NCBI GenBank assembly: GCA_021298835.1
Contig: JAJTHG010000010.1
Span: forward strand, 62,001 to 126,000
Reading direction: 5' to 3'
Source: Gemmatimonadota bacterium
GTDB lineage: Bacteria > Gemmatimonadota > Gemmatimonadetes > Gemmatimonadales > Gemmatimonadaceae
Length of the DNA stretch: 64,000 nucleotides
The notes beneath the pieces are model-generated. The model searched no databases. It was not told the origin of the DNA and saw only the letters and a program-made list of their open reading frames with translations. Position numbers and translations under genes: made by a program. This document shows positions 34,563-43,930 of this stretch, in pieces. Positions within the stretch are counted from its first letter, which is position 1. The number at the start of each line of letters is the position of its first letter.

Positions 34563-36263
34563 TCAGATCATCGCCTCGGCGGCCTTCTTCTTCGCCTGCT
34601 TGGCGAGGTGCCGCTTGTAGTGCTCGCGGAACTCCGGCCGGTCCACCGGGACGTCCTCCCAGACCCCGGCGTTGTAGCCGTCGCCGACGTCGCCGAAGAA
34701 CGCCTTCATCTGGTCGAAGCGCGCCTTGTTGGCGATGGCCGTGTTGACGACCTGGGCCAGCGACCCGGCGCCCGCCGGCCCCATCAGCGGGCGGGCCGAG
34801 ATGAGGTTCGTGAAGTAGAGGCCGGGGATCGTCTTCTGCTTCGCCCGCTGCACCACCGGCGTGGTGCCGATGGCGAGGTCGGGCTTCCACTCGTCCATCG
34901 CCGCGCAGTCCTGCTCGAGCGAGGCGCGGTACTGCACGTGCACCCCCTTCGCCTCGAGCCACTCGCGGTCGGGGTCGGACCACGGGGTGCGCGGGCAGGC
35001 GGTGCCGACGTAGCGGACGTCGGCCCCCGACTCGACGAGCAGCCGCGCGACGAGGAGCTCGGAGCCCTCGTAGCCGGACATCGTGATGCGGCCCCGGATC
35101 GGTGTCTTCCCGAGGGCGCCCTTGATCGCCGGGAGGAGCCGCTGCTGCGCGGCCTGCACCGTGGCGTCGGGGACGCCGGCCATCCGACCGATCGCTTCGA
35201 GCCACGCCGCGGTCCCCTCGTAGCCCACCGGGGCCGAGCCCGTGATCGGCCGGCCGGCGAACTCGAATTCGCGGAAGGCCGAGGTGTAGAAGGGATGGAT
35301 CGCGGCCACGCCGACGCAGTCGAGCGCCGCGTAGAGCTCGCGCCACTCGCGCGTCGGCACCACCGGGCCCGCGGCGAGGCCGAGGAGGTCGAGCATCATG
35401 CCGATCCCCACCGGGTCGGCGGGAAACATCTCGCCGACGAGCGTCACGGTGGGCTTCTGCGCCCGGCCGCCGCGCGGCGCCGCCACCGGGCCCTGCTCCG
35501 CCTCGGTGCGCGCGTACTTGAGCATCGCGCCGGCGAGGACGTCCTTGGCCTCCGCGTGCGTCGGCACGCCGAAGCCGGGGACGTCGATGCCGATGATGCG
35601 GACCCCGTTGATCTCCTTGGGGAGGATCTGGAGCGGCACGCCCGAGGCCGTCGGGACGCACAGGTTGGTGATGACGATCGCGTCGTAGCGGTCCGGGTCG
35701 GCCATCTTGAAGGCCGCGTCGCGGATGTCCTCGAAGAGCTGGCCGGTGACCAGGGTCTCCGAGTTGAAGGGCACGTAGCCGACCGTGCGGCGGGCGCCGT
35801 AGAAGTGACTGGTGAAGGTGAGTCCGTAAACGCAGCAGGCCGAGCCGCTGAGGATCGTGCCGGTGCGGCGCATGCGCAGCCCGACGCGGAGCGAGCCGAA
35901 GGCGGGGCACATGGACTGCGGCTGGTCGTGCGGCCCGCGCGGGTAGTCCCGCTCGTAGCGCTCGAGGACCTCGGACTTCCCGGCCGCCTTGGCGGCGGCC
36001 ATCATCTCGTCGCGGCCGGCGTGGCAGCCCAGCCCGTCGCCCTGCGTCGCGGCGACGTTGACCGGCGTGCCCTCGACCACGGGGAGGGCGCGGGCCCCGG
36101 CGCCCGCGGAGGCGCCTACGGCGGCGCCTGCAGCGGCGCCCGCAGCGGCGCCCGCGGCGGCGACGCCGGCGCCGCAGCCCAGCCCACCCGGCTGGTCGGC
36201 GTCGTTCGCCATCGGGGCGGCGCCCGCCGCGTCGTAGACGACTTCGGTGGCCTTGGATTCCAT
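34563..36263 (-). CDS. bchY: Chlorophyllide a reductase subunit Y
   Basis: 566 residues. Cysteines in [18 protein letters not shown] and TNLCVPTAS are the family's iron-sulfur ligand region; the nitrogenase-like fold continues with [32 protein letters not shown] and [15 protein letters not shown]. It pairs with BchZ. Unusual: before the conserved part there is an Ala/Gly-rich low-complexity stretch (about residues 30-60, AAAGAAAGAAAG-type), encoded by an imperfect GCGGCGCC-type repeat around 36110-36170, flanked by GGLGCGAG and DGLGCHAG segments. The low-complexity part probably acts as a flexible linker. It starts 28 bases after bchX. Confidence 0.94.
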   Translation of the reverse strand: MESKATEVVYDAAGAAPMANDADQPGGLGCGAGVAAAGAAAGAAAGAAVGASAGAGARALPVVEGTPVNVAATQGDGLGCHAGRDEMMAAAKAAGKSEVLERYERDYPRGPHDQPQSMCPAFGSLRVGLRMRRTGTILSGSACCVYGLTFTSHFYGARRTVGYVPFNSETLVTGQLFEDIRDAAFKMADPDRYDAIVITNLCVPTASGVPLQILPKEINGVRIIGIDVPGFGVPTHAEAKDVLAGAMLKYARTEAEQGPVAAPRGGRAQKPTVTLVGEMFPADPVGIGMMLDLLGLAAGPVVPTREWRELYAALDCVGVAAIHPFYTSAFREFEFAGRPITGSAPVGYEGTAAWLEAIGRMAGVPDATVQAAQQRLLPAIKGALGKTPIRGRITMSGYEGSELLVARLLVESGADVRYVGTACPRTPWSDPDREWLEAKGVHVQYRASLEQDCAAMDEWKPDLAIGTTPVVQRAKQKTIPGLYFTNLISARPLMGPAGAGSLAQVVNTAIANKARFDQMKAFFGDVGDGYNAGVWEDVPVDRPEFREHYKRHLAKQAKKKAAEAMI

Positions 36264-36291
36264 CGGGAGTCCGGCGTTGGCGTGGGACGGT

Positions 36292-37287
36292 TCAGACTTC
36301 GTCGTAAACGACTTCGAGCGACTCGCGGACGATCTCGTCCTTGCCGCACATGTCCTTCATGGTCGCCGGCTCGAGCTTCACGTCGCGGCCGACGGAGTCG
36401 GCGCTGAACAGGTTGAGCAGGGCGTCCATCGTCAGCGGCTTCGGGCGCACCGGCGGGGCCTCGGCGACGTTCGTCGCCAGCTCGCCGAAGAGCGGCCCCC
36501 ACTGCCCGCCGGGGAAGCCGATGATCTCGTAGTTGGCCGACTTGCGGCGGATGTCCTCGTGCGCAGGCACCTTGGCCAGCACCGGGATCCCCACCGTCTC
36601 CGCGAACCGCGCCGCCTCGCCCGTGCCGTCGTCCTTGTTGACGACCATCCCGGCGACGCCGACGTTGCCGCCGAGCTTCCGGAAGTACTCGACGGCGTTG
36701 CAGACGTTGTTCGCCACGTAGAGCGACTGGAGGTCGTTCGAGCCGACGACGATGACCTTCTGGCACATGTCGCGGGCGATCGGCAGGCCGAAGCCGCCGC
36801 AGACGACGTCGCCGAGGAAGTCGAGCAGGACGTAGTCGAAGCCCCAGTCGTGGAAGCCGAGCTTCTCGAGCGTCTCGAACCCGTGGATGATGCCGCGGCC
36901 GCCGCAGCCGCGCCCCACCTCGGGGCCCCCCAGCTCCATCGCGAAGACGCCGTCGCGCTTGAAGCAGACGTCCTCGATGCGCAACGTCTCGCCGGCGAGC
37001 TTCTTCTTCGAGGACGTGTCGATGATCGTCGGGCAGGCCTTGCCGCCGAAGAGCAGCGACGTCGTGTCCGACTTCGGGTCGCAGCCGATCAGGAGCACCT
37101 TCTTGCCCTGCTGCGCCATCATGTACGAGAGGTTGGCGAGCGTGAAGCTCTTGCCGATGCCACCCTTGCCGTAGATCGCGATGATCTGCGTCTCCTTCGT
37201 CACGGGTCCCGTGTGCACGGCATCGGGCTCCACGGCGGCCTCCGACTTCAGGTTCGTGCGCAGCTGCACCAGCCCGTCGTTGCTCAT
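36292..37287 (-). CDS. bchX: Chlorophyllide a reductase iron protein subunit X
   Basis: 331 residues. The NifH-like ATPase delivers electrons to BchYZ. P-loop YGKGGIGKSFTLANLSYMMAQ (near 53-60), switch segments DPKSDTT and LDFLGDVVCGGFGLP, and the paired [4Fe-4S] ligand cysteines in RGCGGRG and DVVCGGFG are all present. The ATG at 37287 overlaps the bchC stop (ATGA), which decided the start over the longer open frame running into bchC. It ends with EIVRESLEVVYDEV. Confidence 0.95.
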   Translation of the reverse strand: MSNDGLVQLRTNLKSEAAVEPDAVHTGPVTKETQIIAIYGKGGIGKSFTLANLSYMMAQQGKKVLLIGCDPKSDTTSLLFGGKACPTIIDTSSKKKLAGETLRIEDVCFKRDGVFAMELGGPEVGRGCGGRGIIHGFETLEKLGFHDWGFDYVLLDFLGDVVCGGFGLPIARDMCQKVIVVGSNDLQSLYVANNVCNAVEYFRKLGGNVGVAGMVVNKDDGTGEAARFAETVGIPVLAKVPAHEDIRRKSANYEIIGFPGGQWGPLFGELATNVAEAPPVRPKPLTMDALLNLFSADSVGRDVKLEPATMKDMCGKDEIVRESLEVVYDEV

Positions 37288-38231
37288 TCGGCGTTTCTCC
37301 AGTCGAGGACCATCTTCACACAGCCGGGATCGGTGAACGCGGTCGCGTAGCCGGCGGCGGCGTCGGCCGCGGCCACGCGGTGGGTGACCAGCCCGTCGAG
37401 CGACAGCCGACCGTCGCGGACGAGGGCGATCGTCTCCTGCAGGTCCGCATCCGTCCACTCGGCGGCGATGCGGATCCGGGCTTCCTTGATGAACGCCATC
37501 GGGAACGTGAACGCGACCGGCTCGTGGTAGAACCCGGCGAGCACGATCTCCCCCTTCGGTGCGAGGCGCGGCACCAGCTGGTCCACGATGCCGTTCGCGC
37601 CGGCCACCTCGTGGATGCACCGGTAGTCCTTGCGCGTCTCCTCCGACGGGTCGATCACGAGGTACGGGTACGTCCCCTGGCGGCGCACCGGGTTCGTCTC
37701 CCACACCACCGGCCGCGCCGCGGGATCGAGCGCCATCGTGATGCGCGCGATCAGCCGCCCGAGCGCGCCATGGCCGATGACGAGGTCGGGCAGGAACCCG
37801 CGGTCGCTCGCCACGATCGCGTGGTACGCCGTGGCCGCCAGCGCGAACAGCGCCCCCCGCTCCCCCAGGTTCGCCGGCACCGGCCACGCCTTGGCCCCAG
37901 GGACGATCAGCCGGCGCGCCGCGCCGCCGAAGAGGCCGCGCGCCTCCTGGTAGCAGCGCGCGCCCGTCACGTACACGACCTCGCCAACGGTGCGCCCGCT
38001 CGCCGACCCCGCCTCGACCACCGTCCCGACGGTCTCGTAGCCCGGGACGAGCGGATAACCCAGCCCCGGGAAGGGCGGCATCTTCCCCGTGTAGAGGAGC
38101 CGCTCGGTCCCCGTGGAGATACCGGTGAACTCGACCTGCACCACCACGTCGGCAGGCCCCGGATCCACCAGAGCCAACCGCTTCATGCTCAGGACCTCAG
38201 GCTGCTCGAAGACGACTGCGAGGGTGTCCAC
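37284..38231 (-). CDS. bchC: Bacteriochlorophyllide a dehydrogenase
   Basis: 315 residues of the zinc-less medium-chain dehydrogenase type. BchC oxidises the C3-hydroxyethyl group to acetyl in the last steps of bacteriochlorophyllide a synthesis. Visible: MDTLAVVFEQPEVLSMKRLALVDPGPADVVVQVEFTGISTGTERLLYTGKM (N-terminal GroES-like part), PGYETVGTVVEAG, and a nucleotide-binding segment with PDLVIGHGALGRLIARI. It is the first gene after the two TGT-N12-ACA palindromes and probably the head of bchCXYZ-puf. Confidence 0.93.
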   Translation of the reverse strand: MDTLAVVFEQPEVLSMKRLALVDPGPADVVVQVEFTGISTGTERLLYTGKMPPFPGLGYPLVPGYETVGTVVEAGSASGRTVGEVVYVTGARCYQEARGLFGGAARRLIVPGAKAWPVPANLGERGALFALAATAYHAIVASDRGFLPDLVIGHGALGRLIARITMALDPAARPVVWETNPVRRQGTYPYLVIDPSEETRKDYRCIHEVAGANGIVDQLVPRLAPKGEIVLAGFYHEPVAFTFPMAFIKEARIRIAAEWTDADLQETIALVRDGRLSLDGLVTHRVAAADAAAGYATAFTDPGCVKMVLDWRNAE

Positions 38232-38290
38232 GTCGGAGGCAGTCCCGGATGAGTCGTTCCAAATCCCGAATCACAAGGCCAGAATTCGAC

Positions 38291-38308
38291 TGTCAACTTA
38301 TCCGGACA
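38291..38308. promoter_or_regulatory. PpsR/CrtJ-type operator, site 1
   Basis: TGTCAACTTATCCGGACA, an exact TGT-N12-ACA palindrome. PpsR/CrtJ binds such sites as a redox- and light-responsive repressor of bch, crt and puf genes in purple bacteria. The site lies 60 bases upstream of the bchC start and, read on the minus strand, contains TTGACA, so it overlaps a likely -35 element. It is separated from site 2 by exactly eight bases. Confidence 0.85.
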
Positions 38309-38316
38309 CCCATGAG

Positions 38317-38334
38317 TGTCAACCATTCCTGACA
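38317..38334. promoter_or_regulatory. PpsR/CrtJ-type operator, site 2, overlapping a -35-like element
   Basis: TGTCAACCATTCCTGACA, again exactly TGT-N12-ACA. On the minus strand it also reads TTGACA at 38322-38317. Two tandem palindromes with an eight-base gap upstream of bchC match the arrangement known from Rhodobacter capsulatus, where the two sites are bound cooperatively. The -10 element is not clear: TAAGTT 16 bases downstream is the best candidate. The gene for the repressor itself is not in the window. Confidence 0.83.
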
Positions 38335-38387
38335 CTTTCTGGTCGGGGATTGTCGCACATCCCGTCCGGAGATCGCCGCCGCGGCGG

Positions 38388-39566
38388 TCAGTCGTCGTTG
38401 TACGCCACCAGCAGGTCGGTCCAGAGCGGGGTTCGAGTGGGGAGCCGCCGGATGCGAGTGAAGCCCGCGGCTTCCAGCATTCCGCGGTGCTCCGCTTCCG
38501 TCCGCGCCCGTCCCTGCCCCATCGCCCACAGGTACAGCCCGAAGTAGGCGTCGGCCAATGGACCGGTGTTCCGCTGGCCGGCGAAGGGCTCGGCGACGAG
38601 CAGTGCGCCGCCCGGCGGCAGCGCCGCCTTCGCCGCGCGGACCAGTGCCTGCGCCCGGTCGTCGCCGTGATCGAGCAGCACGCGCACGAGGGTGATCACG
38701 TCGGCGCCCGTCGGCAGCGCGTCGCGGTGGAAGTCGCCGCCATGGACCTGCGCGCGGTCGGCCAGGCCTTCGCGCTCGAACCGCGCCTGGGCGCGCGCCA
38801 CCACCGCCGGGAGGTCGAAGAGCTGCACGCGCAGCGTCGGGTGCCGCCGGGCCGCCGCGGCGAGGAAGAGCCCCTCCCCCCCGCCCACGTCCATGAGGAC
38901 GCGGTGGCGCCCCATGTCGTAGTGGTCGAGCACGTCCTCGGCGAGAGGCGGGATCGTGTCGGCCATGATTCCCGAGAACTCGGCGGCCGTCAGCGGGTCG
39001 ATCTCGTGGGGCCGCTCGGCGGCACCGTACGACCAGAACCGCGAGAGCTCGGTCTCCCCCCTCGCCTTGCGGAGGATCGCCGAGGGGTCGGCGAGGTCGC
39101 GGTAGAAGTGCTGGTTGTGCGCGACCATGCGTGCGAGGGCGCGGTCGTGCACGAGCGGCCCGCCGAGGGGCCCGAGTCCCCAGCGGCCGCGGCTGCGCGT
39201 GCTCACCAGCCGCAGACTCGCGGCGGCCCGGAGCAGCCGCCGCGTCCCTTCGTCCCCCAGCCCGGTGTGCCGGGCGATCGTCGCTTCGTCCTGCGGTCCG
39301 CCGTCCAGCAGCCGGAAGAGGTCCACCGCGAAGCACGTCGTGATGACCTGCGTGTACACGAACCCGCCGACGAGGTCGAAGACCTGCCGCGAGCGGACGC
39401 GGGTGATCCACCGCCACGGGGCGTACGTCGAGGCGAACCGGTGGAAGGCGCGGCTCGCGTAGAGCCGGTCGCGCAGCATCAGCAGCCGGTCCGCGAGCGA
39501 GAGCGGGACCGCAGGGGCGGTCGCGAGGGGCGGCGCGGCGACGGCGTCGGGGGCGTGCATGGCCAT
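38388..39566 (-). CDS. crtF: Carotenoid O-methyltransferase (CrtF-type)
   Basis: 392 residues. A winged-helix dimerisation part (TRVRSRQVFDLVGGFVYTQVITTCFAVDLFRLLD..., IARHTGLGDEGTRRLLRAAASL) is followed by a SAM-dependent methyltransferase domain with LMDVGGGEGLFLAAAARRHP (motif I), HGGDFHRDALP and ALLVAEPFAG. CrtF methylates the C1 hydroxyl of demethylspheroidene or related acyclic carotenoids; the place directly before bchC, as in purple bacteria, supports this. It is divergent from bchI (97 bases between starts). No crtC or crtD is in the window, so the exact carotenoid substrate is uncertain. Confidence 0.85.
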   Translation of the reverse strand: MAMHAPDAVAAPPLATAPAVPLSLADRLLMLRDRLYASRAFHRFASTYAPWRWITRVRSRQVFDLVGGFVYTQVITTCFAVDLFRLLDGGPQDEATIARHTGLGDEGTRRLLRAAASLRLVSTRSRGRWGLGPLGGPLVHDRALARMVAHNQHFYRDLADPSAILRKARGETELSRFWSYGAAERPHEIDPLTAAEFSGIMADTIPPLAEDVLDHYDMGRHRVLMDVGGGEGLFLAAAARRHPTLRVQLFDLPAVVARAQARFEREGLADRAQVHGGDFHRDALPTGADVITLVRVLLDHGDDRAQALVRAAKAALPPGGALLVAEPFAGQRNTGPLADAYFGLYLWAMGQGRARTEAEHRGMLEAAGFTRIRRLPTRTPLWTDLLVAYNDD

Positions 39567-39663
39567 GCGATGCTACGGCCGGCCGGCGGCCGGCGCAACG
39601 CCGCGGCCGGCCCCCGGGTCGCACATTGAACGCGCGACGGGCGCACGTTAGCGTCCGGCCGCG

Positions 39664-40710
39664 ATGCGATACGTCTATCCGTTTTCCGCGATCGTCGGCC
39701 AGGAGGAGATGAAACTGGCCCTCATGATCGCCGCCGTGGACCCCGCCATCGGCGGCGTCATGGTCTTCGGCGACCGCGGCACCGGCAAGTCCACTGCGGT
39801 GCGCGCGATGCCGGGGCTCCTGCCCGAGATGAAGGTCGTCAAGGGCTGCCGGTACGGCTGCGACCCGGCGGCCCGCGCCGCCGGGTGCGACGTGCCGGGC
39901 TGTTCGGCGCACCTCGACGGCAAGGCGAGGGTACCGTCGGCCCACGCCCCCGTTCCGGTGGTGGACCTGCCGCTGGGGGCCACCGAGGACCGCGTCGTCG
40001 GCTCGCTCGACCTCGAGCGCGCGCTGGCGAAGGGGGAGAAGGCGTTCGAGCCGGGCCTGCTGGCGCGCGCGCATCGCGGCTTCCTCTATGTGGACGAGGT
40101 GAACCTCCTCGAGGACCACCTGGTGGATCTCCTGCTCGACGTCGCGCAGACGGGCGAGAACGTCGTCGAGCGGGAAGGGGTCTCCATCCGGCACCCCGCG
40201 CGCTTCGTGCTCGTCGGGTCCGGCAACCCGGAAGAAGGCGAGCTCCGCCCGCAGCTGCTCGACCGCTTCGGGCTGTCCGTCGAGGTCCGGACGCCGGTGG
40301 ACGTCGCGACGCGGGTCGAAGTCGTGCTGCGGCGCGATGCCTTCGACCGCGATCCGGCCGGTTTCGCCGCCCACTGGAAGCCGGAGGACGACCGGATCCG
40401 CAAGCGCATCGAGCGCGCGCGCCGCCACCTCGACGAGGTGGACGTGCCGCGTGTCGTGCTCGAGCAGGCGTCCGCGCTGTGCCTCGCCCTGGGGACCGAC
40501 GGACTGCGCGGCGAGCTGACGCTGCTCCGCGCGGCCCGCGCGCTCGCGGCCCTCGACGCGAGAAAGCACGCGGGCGACGCGCAGCTGCGGCGGGTGGCAC
40601 CGCTGGCGCTGCGGCACCGGCTGCGCAAGAACGTGCTCGACGACACGGGGTCCTCGGCGCGGGTCGCGCGCGCGCTCGACGAAGTGCTGGGCCCCTCCGG
40701 GGCAGCGTGA
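39664..40710 (+). CDS. bchI: Magnesium chelatase subunit I
   Basis: 348 residues. AAA+ ATPase ring of magnesium chelatase, which inserts Mg2+ into protoporphyrin IX. YPFSAIVGQEEMKLALMIAAVDP, Walker A FGDRGTGKST (about 37-46), a cysteine-rich loop CRYGCDP...GCDVPGCSAHL, Walker B FLYVDEVNLLEDHLVD and arginine region GSGNPEEGELRPQLLDRFGLSVEV are present. It starts the plus-strand operon bchI-bchD-puhE, and its stop overlaps the bchD GTG start (GTGA). Confidence 0.96.
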   Translation: MRYVYPFSAIVGQEEMKLALMIAAVDPAIGGVMVFGDRGTGKSTAVRAMPGLLPEMKVVKGCRYGCDPAARAAGCDVPGCSAHLDGKARVPSAHAPVPVVDLPLGATEDRVVGSLDLERALAKGEKAFEPGLLARAHRGFLYVDEVNLLEDHLVDLLLDVAQTGENVVEREGVSIRHPARFVLVGSGNPEEGELRPQLLDRFGLSVEVRTPVDVATRVEVVLRRDAFDRDPAGFAAHWKPEDDRIRKRIERARRHLDEVDVPRVVLEQASALCLALGTDGLRGELTLLRAARALAALDARKHAGDAQLRRVAPLALRHRLRKNVLDDTGSSARVARALDEVLGPSGAA

Positions 40711-42509
40711 CAGGGGCGGCGGCGGGCGACGCGGGCGCGGCGGCGGAGGAGGCCTTCGCCACCGCGTGCGCCGTCGCGGCCTCCGCGGCGGTGCTGCTCG
40801 CCGTGGCCCCGCACGCACTTGGTGGTGCCGTGGTGCGCGCCGCCGGCGGCGAGGAAGCGCAGCGTTGGACGGCCGCGCTGGCCCGACTGTTCCCGCGGGG
40901 GACGCCGATGCGCCGGCTTCCCGCGTCGGTCACCGACGACCGGCTGCTCGGCGGGCTCGACCTCGCCGCGACGCTCGCGGCGGGACGCCCGGTGGCCGAG
41001 CGCGGACTCCTCGCCGAGGCCGACGGCGGCCTGCTGCTGGTGCCGGGTGCCGAGCGGCTGGGGCGCGCGGTGGTCTCGCGGCTCTGCGCCGTGCTCGACG
41101 ACGGCGAGGTGCAGCTCGCGCGCGACGGCGTGACGGGCACCTTCGGTGCGCGCGCCGGGATCGTCGCCCTCGACGACCACGTGGACGACGACGAGCGCGT
41201 GGCGCCGCCGCTCGCCGAGCGGCTCGCCTTCGCCGTCGCCGTGCCGGCACGATGGGACGCCGCCGATCAGTCGTGGCCCGACGCCGACGACCTCGCGGCG
41301 GCACGCGCCGGCTTCGGGACGGTGACGCTCACCCCCGCACAGGTCGAGGCGCTGGCCGGCACCGCTGCGGTGCTCGGCGTCGCGCCGCTGCGCGCGACGC
41401 TGCTCGCCGCGCGCGCCGCGCGCGCCTCGGCGGCGCTCGGGGGGCGCGACGTCCCCACCGACGACGATCTGCGCGTGGCGGTGCAGCTCGTGTTCGCGCC
41501 ACGGGCGACCCGGCTGCCGGCGCCCCCCGAGGAGGCCCCCGAGGACCAGCCGGAGCCGCCGCCGCCGCCCGACGAGCCGCCCGAACCGGAGGCCGAGGGC
41601 GACCGGGAGGACCCGAAGGAACTCGAGGAGACGCTCGTCGAGGCGGCGTCGGCGGCGATCCCCGCCGACCTGCTGGCCCTGCTCGCGGCGGGACCGATGC
41701 GCGGCCGCGAGCAGGGGCGCAGCGGCGGCGAGCAGCAGGGGGCGATGCGCGGCCGGCAGATCGGCTCGCGCCATGGCCAGCCGCGCGGCGGCAAGCGACT
41801 GCACGTCCTCGACACCCTGCGCGCCGCGGCGCCGTGGCAGCGCGTGCGGCGTCGCCTCCGCGGCGCCGCCGAGCCCACCGCGGGCCAGCGCCCCGAGCGC
41901 GTCGAGGTCGGGCGCGACGACTTCCGCATCCGACGCTTCGTGGAGAAGGCGGGAACGACGGTGATCTTCGCCGTGGACGCGAGCGGTTCGAGCGCGCTCA
42001 ACCGCATGAACGAGGCGAAGGGCGCGGTCGAGCAGCTGCTGGCGGAGAGCTACGCGCGTCGCGACAAGGTGGCGCTGATCGCGTTCCGCGGGCCGAAGGC
42101 CGAGGTGCTGCTGCCGCCGACGCGCGCGCTGGCCCGGGCGCGGCGGGCGCTGACGGGGCTGCCGGGCGGCGGCGGCACGCCGCTCGCCTCGGCGATCGAC
42201 CTGGCGCTGGGGCTGGCGCAGCAGGCGCGGCGCGAGGGGAACCAGGTGCTCTGCGTCTTCCTGACGGACGCGCGGGCGAACATCGGCCGCGACGGCCAGC
42301 CCGGCCGGCCGAAGGCGGAGGCCGACGCCCTGGCCGCCGCGCAGGCGATCCGGGTGGCGGGGATCCCCGGCCTCTTCGTGGACACGTCACCGCGCGGCGA
42401 GCGGAACGCCCGGGCCGTTTCGGAGGCGATGGGGGCGCGGTACCTTCTGCTACCCACTGCCGATGCGAAGGTCGTCACCGGCGCAGTCAAGACGATGGTC
42501 GGGAGCTGA
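40707..42509 (+). CDS. bchD: Magnesium chelatase subunit D
   Basis: 600 residues. The N-terminal AAA-like domain (about 1-270) lacks a usable Walker A, as in the family. A very acidic, proline-rich linker (about 272-305; PEPPPPPDEPPEPEAEGD) precedes the C-terminal integrin-I/vWA domain with MIDAS FAVDASGSSALNRM (about 421), GGGGTPLASAIDLALG and VFLTDARANIG. BchD bridges BchI and BchH. GTG at 40707, overlapping the bchI stop, was chosen as start; the frame upstream lies in bchI. Confidence 0.94.
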   Translation: MTGAAAGDAGAAAEEAFATACAVAASAAVLLAVAPHALGGAVVRAAGGEEAQRWTAALARLFPRGTPMRRLPASVTDDRLLGGLDLAATLAAGRPVAERGLLAEADGGLLLVPGAERLGRAVVSRLCAVLDDGEVQLARDGVTGTFGARAGIVALDDHVDDDERVAPPLAERLAFAVAVPARWDAADQSWPDADDLAAARAGFGTVTLTPAQVEALAGTAAVLGVAPLRATLLAARAARASAALGGRDVPTDDDLRVAVQLVFAPRATRLPAPPEEAPEDQPEPPPPPDEPPEPEAEGDREDPKELEETLVEAASAAIPADLLALLAAGPMRGREQGRSGGEQQGAMRGRQIGSRHGQPRGGKRLHVLDTLRAAAPWQRVRRRLRGAAEPTAGQRPERVEVGRDDFRIRRFVEKAGTTVIFAVDASGSSALNRMNEAKGAVEQLLAESYARRDKVALIAFRGPKAEVLLPPTRALARARRALTGLPGGGGTPLASAIDLALGLAQQARREGNQVLCVFLTDARANIGRDGQPGRPKAEADALAAAQAIRVAGIPGLFVDTSPRGERNARAVSEAMGARYLLLPTADAKVVTGAVKTMVGS

Positions 42510-43370
42510 ATGACGCCTGCCCGGGAGTCGTTGGCGATGTCGCGACTGGACGCGCTCGAGGGCACGCCCGTGCCGGTGGCGCGCACGGACCTCGCGGCGC
42601 AGGGGCTGTTCGTCGTCGCGCGCGACGTGGCGCTGGTGCTGCTGTACTGGTGGCTGGCGACCGGGCTGATCTTCCTGATCCAGCGCGACCCGCTGACGCG
42701 GGTCGGCGGCGTACTCGCGGCGACGGCCGTCGCGGGGTTCGGCGCGTGGCTCGTGGTGCACTCGCGCGACGACGCCTCGGCGCGCGGCGCGATGCGGGCG
42801 TGGCTCGGCGCGGCCTTCCTGTGGGCGTGGCCTGCCACGCTGCTCTACGCCGGCTTGCCGGCCGGCCCCGCCGACGCCCCGCTGCGCGCCCTGCCATGGG
42901 CCAGCGGCTCGTGGCCGATGGCCGTCGAGGCGGTGCGCGCGACGATCGTCAACGACCTGATCAGCCTCTGGCTCGGGTGGTGGCTACTCGTCCTCACCGC
43001 CGGCCATGCCAACCGCATGGCGGTGTGGGCGTACGCGCTGTTCTGGTTCGTCCAGCAGAGCGCGAAGCTCAACATCTTCTTCGGTGTCGCGCACGCCGGT
43101 GCGGAGTTCCTGCCGCGGCACCTGCGCCACTTCGAGCGCTACTTCGGGCCTGCGGAGAACTCGCCGCTGCTCGGCGCGACGGTCGTCGCGCTCGGGATGC
43201 TCGCGGCGCTGCTGGGCTGGCAGGCGGTGCGGACGCGGCTCGGCTACGTGCGCCACGGGCTCGCCCTGCTGACGTCCGTGCTGGTGCTCGCGGTCGTCGA
43301 ACACCTCGTGCTCGGCGGCGTGTTCGACGCCCCCCTCTGGAAGCTCTTCCTCGACGCCCGCGGCTACTGA
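42510..43370 (+). CDS. puhE: Photosynthetic complex assembly protein PuhE (DUF3623)
   Basis: 286 residues, integral membrane protein with about seven helices. Recognisable family segments are WWLATGLIFLIQRD, LYAGLPAGPADAPLRALPW, AVWAYALFWFVQQSAKLNIFFGVAHAGAEFLPRHLRHFERYFG, and the C-terminal DAPLWKLFLDARGY. PuhE influences reaction-centre and bacteriochlorophyll levels in Rhodobacter. The ATG follows the bchD stop with no gap; an ATG ten codons later is an alternative. Confidence 0.87.
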   Translation: MTPARESLAMSRLDALEGTPVPVARTDLAAQGLFVVARDVALVLLYWWLATGLIFLIQRDPLTRVGGVLAATAVAGFGAWLVVHSRDDASARGAMRAWLGAAFLWAWPATLLYAGLPAGPADAPLRALPWASGSWPMAVEAVRATIVNDLISLWLGWWLLVLTAGHANRMAVWAYALFWFVQQSAKLNIFFGVAHAGAEFLPRHLRHFERYFGPAENSPLLGATVVALGMLAALLGWQAVRTRLGYVRHGLALLTSVLVLAVVEHLVLGGVFDAPLWKLFLDARGY

Positions 43371-43388
43371 GCCGCGCCCGGAGCCCCC

Positions 43389-43904
43389 ATGCTTTCCCGT
43401 CGCCCCGACCCCTCGGAATTCGCCCCCTTCTACGCGAACTACATCGCGCAGGTGCCGGACGGCGACCTCGTCGCCACGCTCGAGCGCCAGACCGGCGAGA
43501 CCGCCGCGTACATCACCGGCATGCCCGACGCGCGTCGCACCCACCGCTACGAGGCGGGCAAGTGGAGCATCGCCGAGACGCTGCTGCACGTGATCGACTC
43601 GGAGCGCGTCTTCTCGTACCGGCTGCTGCGCATCGCGCGCGGCGACATCACCGACCTGCCGGGCTTCGACCAGGACGCGTACGTGCCCGCCTCGCATGCC
43701 GACGCGCGCACGCTGCTCTCGCTGCAGGCCGAGTTCGTCGCGGTGCGCTCGTCCACGCTGCAGCTGATCCGGAACCTCGGGGCCGACGCGTGGGACCGGC
43801 ACGGCCGCGCCAACGGCTACGGGGTGTCGGCCCGCGCGCTGGCGTGGATCTGCGCGGGGCACGAGGCGCACCACGTGCGCGTCCTCAAGGAGCGGTATCG
43901 CTGA
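43389..43904 (+). CDS. DinB/YfiT-like four-helix protein
   Basis: 171 residues. The DinB fold is suggested by GDLVATLERQTGETAAYITG, GKWSIAETLLHVIDSERVFSYRLLRIARGD, and the C-terminal CAGHEAHHVRVLKERY. The three histidines (H in LLHVIDSE, and HEAHH) fit the family's metal triad. DinB-fold proteins include thiol-transferases and many of unknown role. It follows puhE by 18 bases and may be co-transcribed with bchID-puhE, though a role in photosynthesis is not shown. Confidence 0.8.
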   Translation: MLSRRPDPSEFAPFYANYIAQVPDGDLVATLERQTGETAAYITGMPDARRTHRYEAGKWSIAETLLHVIDSERVFSYRLLRIARGDITDLPGFDQDAYVPASHADARTLLSLQAEFVAVRSSTLQLIRNLGADAWDRHGRANGYGVSARALAWICAGHEAHHVRVLKERYR

Positions 43905-43930
43905 TGCCGGGCGGCCGCGGCCGTCCCTTC

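Noticed and set aside
38291-38334. The TGT-N12-ACA pair considered as a chance pattern
   Set aside because: Two exact sites with an eight-base gap, at the expected place before bchC and overlapping TTGACA elements, are unlikely by chance.
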